From assembly GCA_017937735.1 (NCBI GenBank), contig JAGBCZ010000011.1, positions 1-28,086 of the forward strand: a stretch of DNA of 28,086 nucleotides. Reading direction: 5' to 3'. Origin of the DNA: Alphaproteobacteria bacterium. GTDB lineage: Bacteria; Pseudomonadota; Alphaproteobacteria; Rs-D84. The position numbers and the translations under genes were made by a program. This document shows positions 5,041 through 12,079 of the stretch, piece after piece (positions within the stretch are counted from its first letter, which is position 1; each line of letters begins with the position of its first letter). A model generated the notes under the pieces. The model had not been told where the DNA came from, ran no database searches, and was given only the letters and a program-made list of their open reading frames with translations.

Positions 5041-6614
5041 TTAACCGCCCCCTCGATTCGATTTTTTACCCTGTCACCACCCATAACTGTCATTATTGAA
5101 TACAGATCTGGGGTATTTGTGCGCCCAGATAATGCGACACGCAAATTCATTGCCACATCACCATTTTTTAATCCTGTTTTTTCAGCCACAGCAACAATTT
5201 TTGCCCACCATGTGTCTTTATCATCTGCCGCATTATATGTCGCCAAAAATTCACGCAATGCATCCCGATTAAATTCATATTCTGTGTTTGGAACAAACAA
5301 TTCATCCCAGAAAAACGCAACATTTTCCAACGTCTGGGACCAAGTGATAAAGTCTTTACGTACACGCTTTGGATTATCACGTTCAATACCCAAAACACCT
5401 GTCAGATATTTAACATCAGCCACTTGCATTTTGTTAACGTCTGTTCCATATTCATTTGCCCACGTTACAACACGATTTACCAATTCTGGCACAGGCAGTG
5501 AACCGATAAATTCTTTGGCCCACCATTCCAACTTTCTCATATCAAACAAGGCCCCAGACATTGGAATTTTCTTTGGTCGCATTTCATAATCCCAAAATGT
5601 TTTCACCTGTCCTTTCATTTTTGCTTCTTCGTAACCAGACGCCAAAATATTACCCAAATATTCAATCACAGCATCAACAGGCCAACCCTCTTGTAGAAAG
5701 AACGCCACATTTGCTTCTGGGTCTTTTCGCTTTGATAATTTGCGTTGTTTGCCAGTTTCGCTATCAATTTTATCCAATGTCGCTGTATGAATATACATTG
5801 GTGTATTCCACCCCATCATACGGAACAACTGCACATGCAGTGGCAATGATGGCAACCATTCTTCACCACGAACAACATGTGTTGTATGCATAAAGTGATC
5901 ATCACACAAATGTGCAAAATGATATGTTGGCAAACCGTCATTTGATTTAATCAGAACAATATCTTCATTACTTTCTGGAAAACCAATTGAACCACGAACC
6001 GCATCTTTACAGAAAATTCTTTGTTCAGGGTTCCCCATTGAATACAGGCGAATCGATGGTACTTCACCATTTTCTAAATGTGCAATAATATCTTCTTCGG
6101 TTAAATCCCTATCACGTGCAAATTCGCCATAGATACCTGTTGCAAAACCAGCAGCCTTTTGATTTTCTCTGATATTTTCCATATCATCCGCAGTTAAAAA
6201 GCATGGATATGCACGTCCTGTCGCCAATAATTCTGCCGCAACAGAATGATATATATCTTTACGTTGTGATTGATAATAAGGCCCATAAACCACATCATTA
6301 TTATACAAAAAACCGAAATCACGCATTGCGCTTTTTACAACATCGACAGCCCCCTGCACTTCACGTTTTGTATCTGTATCTTCGATACGTAACATGAACA
6401 CGCCCTTTGACTGTTGTGCTAATTTATAGTCAATTAAAACACTGTACAAATTACCAATATGCATAAAACCAGTTGGACTTGGGGCAAAACGTGTAACAAA
6501 CGCACCATCAGACAAATTACGTGCGGGAAATTTTTCTTCCAGTTCTGCAACTGTATATTTTGGCGCACCGCCCAACACACGTGCAATTAAATCTTTTGAT
6601 AAACCATTTCTCAT
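5037..6614 (-). CDS. gltX: Glutamate--tRNA ligase
   Basis: GluRS charges tRNA-Glu and, in bacteria lacking GlnRS, also tRNA-Gln. The 525-residue class I synthetase shows FAPSPTGFMHIGN (residues 43-55, HIGH motif), the IEDTDTKR segment (77-84), VVRGEEWLPSLPLH (248-260) and KLSKRKDP (292-299, KMSKS motif), followed by the helical anticodon-binding region. The zinc-site cysteines of the E. coli enzyme are not preserved (YPCFL), as in many GluRS. An N-terminal extension of about 38 residues precedes the usual start. The ATG at 6614 has AAGGA upstream, so I keep it. The gene is divergent from trmB with 46 nt between starts and overlaps the next gene by 4 nt. Confidence 0.96.
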   Translation of the reverse strand: MRNGLSKDLIARVLGGAPKYTVAELEEKFPARNLSDGAFVTRFAPSPTGFMHIGNLYSVLIDYKLAQQSKGVFMLRIEDTDTKREVQGAVDVVKSAMRDFGFLYNNDVVYGPYYQSQRKDIYHSVAAELLATGRAYPCFLTADDMENIRENQKAAGFATGIYGEFARDRDLTEEDIIAHLENGEVPSIRLYSMGNPEQRIFCKDAVRGSIGFPESNEDIVLIKSNDGLPTYHFAHLCDDHFMHTTHVVRGEEWLPSLPLHVQLFRMMGWNTPMYIHTATLDKIDSETGKQRKLSKRKDPEANVAFFLQEGWPVDAVIEYLGNILASGYEEAKMKGQVKTFWDYEMRPKKIPMSGALFDMRKLEWWAKEFIGSLPVPELVNRVVTWANEYGTDVNKMQVADVKYLTGVLGIERDNPKRVRKDFITWSQTLENVAFFWDELFVPNTEYEFNRDALREFLATYNAADDKDTWWAKIVAVAEKTGLKNGDVAMNLRVALSGRTNTPDLYSIMTVMGGDRVKNRIEGAVK

Positions 6615-6625
6615 CTATATATTCC

Positions 6626-6654
6626 TTGTGTTTTTAACACGCTAATTCTATACT
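6626..6654 (+). promoter_or_regulatory. Predicted promoter giving a leaderless trmB transcript
   Basis: TTGTGT (6626-6631), a 17-nt spacer and TATACT (6649-6654) lie so close to the gene that the predicted start coincides with the ATG at 6661. No ribosome binding sequence is visible before that ATG. Confidence 0.55.
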
Positions 6655-6660
6655 AAATAT

Positions 6661-7281
6661 ATGGAAAAACAAGAAATAAGAACATTTGGTCGCCGTCATG
6701 GCAAAAAATTATCCGCCCGTCAACAAACACTGATTGACGAATTGTTACCAACGCTTGCCCCAGAAAATGGCAACATTTTGGAAATTGGATTTGGCGCTGG
6801 CGAACATGTACGTGACCTGGCACACAACAACCCCGAAAAAATCATCATTGGCGCAGAACCATTTATGAACGGCGTGGCAAGTTTACTGTCTGCAATAACA
6901 GATGAACAATCGAATCGGATACTGAACGAATACAAAAATATCAGAATCTGGGCAGATGATGTTCGTGATTTCTTGCGTAAAACCGAATCGAAATTTGAAC
7001 AAATATGGGTACTGCACCCTGACCCATGGCCCAAGGCAAGGCACGAAAAACGCCGTTTATTATCTGCGGAATTTTTGAACACATTATCCAACTATCTAAC
7101 ACAGGACGGCGAAATTATTATTGGCACAGACCATTGGGAATATTTTGATTGGATAATTGAACAATTAAAACAAACAAATTTAACCGCAACAATTCCAGAC
7201 ATGGAAATTATACAAACCAGATATCAGAATAAAAACAAAGCCGGCACATCTGCACCAAAATATTTAATTCTACATAACTAG
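6661..7281 (+). CDS. trmB: tRNA (guanine-N7)-methyltransferase
   Basis: TrmB uses S-adenosylmethionine to methylate G46 in the variable loop of tRNAs. The 206-residue protein has motif I for SAM binding (EIGFGAGEHV, 41-50), the signature VLHPDPWPKARHEKRRLLS (about 117-135) and the later GTDHWEYFDW. It opens with RTFGRRHGKKLSARQ, a typical TrmB start. Length is normal. The ATG at 6661 has no ribosome site and sits 6 nt from a -10 box, so translation may start on a leaderless mRNA. Its stop codon shares a CTAG palindrome with the stop of the convergent gene at 7278. Identity is confident. Confidence 0.95.
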   Translation: MEKQEIRTFGRRHGKKLSARQQTLIDELLPTLAPENGNILEIGFGAGEHVRDLAHNNPEKIIIGAEPFMNGVASLLSAITDEQSNRILNEYKNIRIWADDVRDFLRKTESKFEQIWVLHPDPWPKARHEKRRLLSAEFLNTLSNYLTQDGEIIIGTDHWEYFDWIIEQLKQTNLTATIPDMEIIQTRYQNKNKAGTSAPKYLILHN

Positions 7282-7952
7282 CAACTTATAAAAAATCTGA
7301 CACGATTTTCCAGTTGTGGAATTTCAGATTTTATCAAACGAAAAACCTGTTCTATACGGCAGAAATCTTGGCCCAGCATAAAATGTAAATCAAATTTATT
7401 TTCTGAATTCCAACAATCAAGCATACCATATATCCGACCAACGAAATCAGATTTATCACCCGTATCTTTTCCCAAAATCAACAACAACGATGAAGCGTTT
7501 ATTTTTTGTAAATTTTCAAATAAATCATTCCAATCACACGAATCGATTTCATTGATATCCACCCCGATTGATAAATGCTTGTTAAAAAACATATCATCCC
7601 TGACGACATGTGTCTGTTCTACCAAACTATTCAGCGCCACATACGGCAAAAATATTTGTGCGCCATCTGCGCCATTTTTCAGTGCAATATTTATCTGCTC
7701 TGTTACATCTGAAACCTGTTGTTCAGAAATCTTTTTATTCATCATGTAAAAACGCGCCAGCATTGTTGTTTTTACATTTTCCAACCACGGCCATACAGTC
7801 TTTATCGAATCGGGCGCCAAAGAAATCACAGATAACTTTTTTTTCATAACAATATCTGCTGTACGGGCCAGTTCACTGGCATCTGCACCTGCGTTACACC
7901 ACAAGGCCAAATTATTTGACACATCATCAAAAATAATATTTTTATCTATCAT
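7278..7952 (-). CDS. Hypothetical protein (224 aa), possibly an alpha/beta barrel
   Basis: I do not recognise the family. The protein has alternating hydrophobic strand-like and helical segments without a signal peptide or membrane helix: NIIFDDVSNNLALWCNAGAD, LSVISLAPDSIKTVWPWLE, GADGAQIFLPYVALNSLV, LSIGVDINEIDSCDWNDL, SSLLLILGKDTGDKSDFVG, FDLHFMLGQDFCRIEQ. This rhythm would fit a TIM-barrel-like cytoplasmic enzyme such as an aldolase or phosphate-binding barrel, but I see no catalytic signature and do not name one. The frame could begin at a TTG at 7985. I prefer the ATG at 7952 because it lies 15 nt after a -10-like TATGAT, while the TTG would lie upstream of it. The stop overlaps the trmB stop in CTAG. 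Confidence 0.6.
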   Translation of the reverse strand: MIDKNIIFDDVSNNLALWCNAGADASELARTADIVMKKKLSVISLAPDSIKTVWPWLENVKTTMLARFYMMNKKISEQQVSDVTEQINIALKNGADGAQIFLPYVALNSLVEQTHVVRDDMFFNKHLSIGVDINEIDSCDWNDLFENLQKINASSLLLILGKDTGDKSDFVGRIYGMLDCWNSENKFDLHFMLGQDFCRIEQVFRLIKSEIPQLENRVRFFISC

Positions 7953-7966
7953 AATACTTTTTAGTT

Positions 7967-7986
7967 TATCATAAATATGATACAAT
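7967..7986. promoter_or_regulatory. Divergent promoter region with a palindrome and extended -10
   Basis: TATCAT-AAAT-ATGATA (7967-7982) is a perfect inverted repeat between two divergent genes. On the plus strand TGATACAAT (7978-7986) is an extended -10 whose predicted start is about 3 nt before the ATG at 7997. On the minus strand TATGAT (7973-7968) could serve the 7278-7952 gene. The palindrome may be an operator, perhaps for the RHH protein encoded at 9837, or just two overlapping -10 boxes. Confidence 0.5.
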
Positions 7987-7996
7987 AAAAATCATA

Positions 7997-8878
7997 ATGA
8001 GAAATAAATTGGATAATCTTTTATTGGGCATGCTATGGATACTTGTATCTACGCTGGGGTTATGCTTTTGGTTTAATATTAAATTCGGTTTTAATTTATT
8101 ATCATCATCACACTGGCAGCATTTATCATACATGCAGGCAACACGCACACCAATCACACCTATATTTTACATATCGCTTGTTGTTGGGGTATTTTTTATC
8201 ATATTTGGACTGTATTTACTAATACGTCCAAAATTTAGAAAAATAAAATTACCCGTACAGGATTCCAATACAACACCACAGCCATCCATTACACAACAAC
8301 AAACAGACAATGAATTTGGATTATCACGCCCAAAACGATTAACTGGTGCATCATATACAGACACACCTGAACAGGCTGGTTTTGTTGCACCAACATCACC
8401 ATTAACTGCGCCAGTGGCAACAACCCCACCCCCACAAATTCAGGTACCAACAACACATGCACAAGCCGATGACTTTTCTGAAATAAATGAAATATTTGAA
8501 TCAACCGGATATACCGTGAAACGCGCCCCACGTATCCAAGGATACCAGACTGCACTGTTGGCAATCGGCACAAATGAAACAGTATGGATGGGGGCTGTTG
8601 GCATTGAAACATCGACTATGCAAAGCATGGTTGACACTATCCGCCAGATTTTCCATGACACATTGGACGACATTGAAATAACTATTAACGGATTTGTCAT
8701 CAATGCGCACGATACATCTGCACCTGCCCCAACAATTTTAACATTTGCAACGACAGAGCAATTACGCCAATATATGCAAGAACATCCAAATCCACCAACA
8801 GACCCAGATATGGTTGAAAACTTTAATGCATTTTCTGAATACATATCTACGGTTATTGATTACCTAGGACGACTGTAA
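7997..8878 (+). CDS. Hypothetical two-helix membrane protein with a C-terminal cytoplasmic domain (293 aa)
   Basis: I do not recognise a family. Two transmembrane helices are clear (about residues 9-30, LLGMLWILVSTLGLCFWFNI, and about 55-76, IFYISLVVGVFFIIFGLYLL). A Pro/Thr/Gln-rich linker (about 83-155) follows. The folded C-terminal domain (about 158-293) includes GYTVKRAPRIQGYQTALLAI, NETVWMGAVGIE and DIEITINGFVINAHD. The domain has the strand-rich feel of a nuclease-like or Mrr-like module but no catalytic signature I can defend. The start is almost leaderless. Its TAA overlaps the next gene's ATG by one base (TAATG), so the two are probably translationally coupled. First gene of the 7997-10055 operon. 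Confidence 0.7.
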   Translation: MRNKLDNLLLGMLWILVSTLGLCFWFNIKFGFNLLSSSHWQHLSYMQATRTPITPIFYISLVVGVFFIIFGLYLLIRPKFRKIKLPVQDSNTTPQPSITQQQTDNEFGLSRPKRLTGASYTDTPEQAGFVAPTSPLTAPVATTPPPQIQVPTTHAQADDFSEINEIFESTGYTVKRAPRIQGYQTALLAIGTNETVWMGAVGIETSTMQSMVDTIRQIFHDTLDDIEITINGFVINAHDTSAPAPTILTFATTEQLRQYMQEHPNPPTDPDMVENFNAFSEYISTVIDYLGRL

Positions 8879-9384
8879 TGCAATTAAACGCCAGTACCGC
8901 AGAAAAAAAGATTTCAGACCTGGGCATGAAAGATATGCCACTGGTTGAATACACTCCAAAACGCACAAGTGTGACCAGCGACTGGTTTACACAATACAAA
9001 CAACTGTGTCACCAATTTATGTCAGGACTATCTGATTGTATTGAAGAACTGGCATTAATAAACATGTCCCAAGAAGATTTTATGGACCTGATTATGGGAC
9101 ACAAAATACCAGAAAATTTATCAATACGATTTCGTATACCATTGGTATGGGGCGGTGATTTAAGTGTTGAAAACATGTTTATGTGCAAAACGTTTCCACA
9201 TTCATACAATATGGACAGATTTATAATTATGCAAAGTGGCAACGACACAGTCTGGTTACCCGACCCACCAAAAAAAATATACCTGCCGGTCAGCACACTT
9301 GGCGGTGGCGATGGCGGGAACGGAACCGAAGACAGATTAACAGAAACAATCGCATCACAAATTGTCGCAGATCGTGACGTATAG
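8878..9384 (+). CDS. Hypothetical protein with a degenerate HNH-nuclease-like motif (168 aa)
   Basis: No confident family. The central segment GHKIPENLSIRFRIPLVWGG followed by VENMFMCKTFPHS resembles the arrangement in HNH/polymorphic-toxin nucleases: iP-x-n-x-x-x-HH-x-x-PL-x-x-GG, then an EN, then a late H. The double histidine is replaced by Arg-Phe, while GG, EN and the late His remain, so any nuclease activity is probably lost. The C-terminus is Gly-rich. No signal peptide or membrane helix. It is coupled to the preceding gene (TAATG), and an SMI1/KNR4-like gene follows 16 nt later. Such proteins are common immunity partners of HNH toxins, which gives modest contextual support. The HNH reading is speculative. 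Confidence 0.6.
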   Translation: MQLNASTAEKKISDLGMKDMPLVEYTPKRTSVTSDWFTQYKQLCHQFMSGLSDCIEELALINMSQEDFMDLIMGHKIPENLSIRFRIPLVWGGDLSVENMFMCKTFPHSYNMDRFIIMQSGNDTVWLPDPPKKIYLPVSTLGGGDGGNGTEDRLTETIASQIVADRDV

Positions 9385-9400
9385 TTACAAGGAATCGACC

Positions 9401-9835
9401 ATGACATGTACTGAATTTTTATCTGCAATGCAATCACGTGGCGCAAAAATATATGCACCTGCGCACACAAATCAAATACTGTTATTAAACGGCGCCCTGC
9501 AACAACGCAGATATGCAATGTTACCCCAATCAATAAACGAACTGTACACAATGGTCGGTGCAATTTGTATGGATACCGGATACATATTTGGTCCAAACGA
9601 AATCATGCGTGATTCAACATATCCAATCCCCAGCATATTAAAGGTCAACGATGACATTGCACCAATGGGCAAGACTGTTGGCAAAACCATTTTCGGACGC
9701 AATGATTTATTCTGGTTTGCATTTGACGCATTTGGTACATTTTACATGCTGGACAATTTAACATTAACACCACTGCGCCGATATGATGATGCATATCATG
9801 CAATGACAGACTGTTTAATATCTGGAAAAATTTAA
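9401..9835 (+). CDS. SMI1/KNR4 (SUKH)-like protein
   Basis: The 144-residue sequence follows the SUKH pattern: an LPQSINELYTMVGAICMDTG segment early, GPNEI, a middle region PSILKVNDDI, and the late strands KTIFGRNDLFWFAFDAFGTF then YMLDNLTLTPLRRYDDAYHA. SUKH proteins are often immunity proteins against secreted or intercellular nuclease toxins, though others have unrelated roles. I chose the ATG at 9401 because AAGGA lies 7 nt upstream (9389-9393); a longer in-phase start would overlap the preceding gene. It sits after the degenerate HNH-like gene and one base before the RHH gene. No signal peptide, so cytoplasmic. Family assignment is by eye and moderately sure. Confidence 0.62.
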   Translation: MTCTEFLSAMQSRGAKIYAPAHTNQILLLNGALQQRRYAMLPQSINELYTMVGAICMDTGYIFGPNEIMRDSTYPIPSILKVNDDIAPMGKTVGKTIFGRNDLFWFAFDAFGTFYMLDNLTLTPLRRYDDAYHAMTDCLISGKI

Positions 9836-9836
9836 C

Positions 9837-10055
9837 ATGAAGAAAATATCCGTATCTTTATCGGGACACCAAACCAGTATAACACTGGAATCAGAATTTA
9901 TTGATGCATTACAAAAATTATCTATACGGCAGAATCGCCCGATTGCAGCCATTATAAACGAAATAGATTCCACACGTTCCCCCGACAGAAATTTATCATC
10001 TGCAGTACGTGTTTGGATATTACAACAAACAATTTTACGCTTTAACGATAACTAA
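9837..10055 (+). CDS. Ribbon-helix-helix DNA-binding protein (RHH_4 type)
   Basis: The 72-residue protein matches the alphaproteobacterial RHH_4 family: KKISVSLSGHQTSITLESEF at residues 2-21 (family pattern K-x-S-V-x-I-x-G-H-x-T-S-I-x-L-E), IDALQKLSIRQNRPIAAIIN, an EID at about 41-43, and NLSSAVRVWILQQ near the end. These dimeric proteins use an N-terminal strand to contact DNA and usually act as small transcriptional regulators; targets are generally unknown. It is last in the four-gene operon, with ATG one base after the previous stop. A role in autoregulating the operon through the palindrome at 7967-7982 is possible but unproven. It converges on the ybeY-lnt gene with only 7 nt between stop codons. 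Confidence 0.88.
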   Translation: MKKISVSLSGHQTSITLESEFIDALQKLSIRQNRPIAAIINEIDSTRSPDRNLSSAVRVWILQQTILRFNDN

Positions 10056-10062
10056 ATTTTTT

Positions 10063-12063
10063 TCAATCACGTGTTCTGGAAAATATAACTGTACCGAATA
10101 TAGAAAATATCAGTATTATCATCATCCAATAATTCAATCCTATATTACGATATGGTGTATTATGCGCACCCCACACAAACCCATCCAATGTACCTGACAT
10201 ACCAACCGGCAGCATTGAAATAATTTCGCCATCCGATGCAACAAACGCACTGATACCAGAATAATTTGCACGCACAATGGGCAGTCCTGATTCGATTGCA
10301 TATCTGCGAACCATATCTAAATGCTGATACGTACCAGGTGTATTTCCAAACCAATTATCATTTGTAATATTCACAATTGCATCAACATGCCCTGCCCCAT
10401 TTGGCAATAACGAATCAGAAAAAATTATTTCATAACATACCGCAGGCGCAAACACAAAACCATTTACATCAATTATTTCTGGTCCATTACCCGCAGTTAA
10501 ATTTGCAGGTGACGGCAAAAAACCCAACGGTCTATATTCGCCAAACGGCACCAAATGTGATTTACTATAAATCTTTTCTATACGGCCGTCTGCCTGGGAC
10601 ACAACCATTGAATTAAACACACCACCCATATCAAACGTATTTGCACCAAACAGCAAAGTTTTACCCAGAAATGATGCCATATCAATATTATCTGTTGGCA
10701 AAACAACAAACGGATATGACGTTTCTGGCATAACAACAATATCTACATCGCCGTCCGCCTGCGCCAAAGACACAAGATTACGCACATTATATTCTGCACG
10801 TTGCAGCGCTTCTATCCTGTTATGCGTTGCTTTCTGTGATTGTGAAGTTCCAGGTTGCACAATACGCAAAACCGTTGTTTGTGAATTCGCCCCAACATCT
10901 GCATGTTTCATATTATGTACACCAATATATCCGCCGTATACAGCGATTCCTGTGAACAAAATAAAAACAATCCAAACAAACACATTTCGCCTATTTCTAA
11001 AAATTTCAACAAGGCTTGCAATCAATCCAACAATTATAAAACAAAGCCCCAACGCACCCCACAACGACATAGAATTTGCCAATTCTGGAATTATCATTGT
11101 TATATTTGCAATCGGATTCCATGGAAACCCAGTAAACACCCATTCACGCGCCCACAAAACCAACGACCACACACCTGCAAACAGAAACACACGTGATGCC
11201 GCAGACATTTTCTTTTGACTGATTGCCACAAATGGCCATGAAAAGATTAACCACCCTGCCACCATCAATCCAATTGCACCAGGTATTGTCCATATTGCAT
11301 ATTGATCTGCAATTTCAGGTGCAACATATATAGAGTGTAAAACCCACCAAAACATAAACAATGCATACATCGCACCAAACGGTGCAACACGCCACAACGC
11401 ACGCCAAAAACCACCAATTTTATCGTTGCGCACAGTCAACCAATACGCCCCTGCAACACCCAACACGGTCGCCCACCACTGATAGAACGGCGCAAAACCA
11501 AATGACGCAACCGCCCCAAACACGCCGTACAGCGCATATTGTGCATAACTATTTTTTTCTATTTTTATTTTCTTTAACCAAGAAATTGTTTTTGCCCCCG
11601 GGCAACACGAACCATCTGCACACGATATTTCAACATTACTTGCGTATGGATTTTTTATACCCAATTTTGACAATATTTTTGTTTCCTTGTTTTCCATAAC
11701 AATTGCATCATCATCTGTTATATGGTCATATCCCAACAGATGCAACACGCCATGAACAATCATATGCGCAGTATGATGCGCAACAGATATATTTTCTTGT
11801 TTGGCTTCACGTATAACCGTATCCAGTGAAATATAAATATCCCCCAACAGCACATCATCACCCAATTCAAACGACAACACATTTGTTGGTTTGTTAATGT
11901 TACGATATTCACGATTGATTTTTTTTATTTCTTTATCATCAACCAATATGATTGACACTTCTGAATTTTTATATTTAGCGCCCACCACCGCATTTGCGAT
12001 TTGTTCAAAATTTATTTTATATTTTTTCCATCGTTTATCGTGAACATCAACATATACTTTCAT
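10063..12063 (-). CDS. ybeY-lnt: Fusion of rRNA endonuclease YbeY and apolipoprotein N-acyltransferase Lnt
   Basis: Residues 1-140 are YbeY, a metal-dependent RNase for 16S rRNA maturation, with the signature HGVLHLLGYDH (H104, H108, H114) and FELGDDVLLGDIYISL. Residues about 171-666 are Lnt, which adds the third acyl chain to lipoproteins in the inner membrane. Lnt carries about six N-terminal helices and a periplasmic nitrilase domain with the triad E447 (VVMPETSYP), K501 (YSKSHLVPFGEY) and C543 (APAVCYEI). A short linker with C148, C153 and C154 joins them. No stop codon interrupts the frame. In many alphaproteobacteria ybeY and lnt are close, usually with a corC-like gene between them; here that gene is absent. 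I chose ATG 12063, where YbeY normally starts. The upstream gene ends at 12080. Confidence 0.93.
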   Translation of the reverse strand: MKVYVDVHDKRWKKYKINFEQIANAVVGAKYKNSEVSIILVDDKEIKKINREYRNINKPTNVLSFELGDDVLLGDIYISLDTVIREAKQENISVAHHTAHMIVHGVLHLLGYDHITDDDAIVMENKETKILSKLGIKNPYASNVEISCADGSCCPGAKTISWLKKIKIEKNSYAQYALYGVFGAVASFGFAPFYQWWATVLGVAGAYWLTVRNDKIGGFWRALWRVAPFGAMYALFMFWWVLHSIYVAPEIADQYAIWTIPGAIGLMVAGWLIFSWPFVAISQKKMSAASRVFLFAGVWSLVLWAREWVFTGFPWNPIANITMIIPELANSMSLWGALGLCFIIVGLIASLVEIFRNRRNVFVWIVFILFTGIAVYGGYIGVHNMKHADVGANSQTTVLRIVQPGTSQSQKATHNRIEALQRAEYNVRNLVSLAQADGDVDIVVMPETSYPFVVLPTDNIDMASFLGKTLLFGANTFDMGGVFNSMVVSQADGRIEKIYSKSHLVPFGEYRPLGFLPSPANLTAGNGPEIIDVNGFVFAPAVCYEIIFSDSLLPNGAGHVDAIVNITNDNWFGNTPGTYQHLDMVRRYAIESGLPIVRANYSGISAFVASDGEIISMLPVGMSGTLDGFVWGAHNTPYRNIGLNYWMMIILIFSIFGTVIFSRTRD

Positions 12064-12079
12064 ATTTTCACCATCCTTG

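Noticed and set aside
4990..5589. 199-codon plus-strand frame opposite gltX
   Set aside because: It covers the conserved 3' part of gltX, shows no family features and has no promoter or ribosome site.
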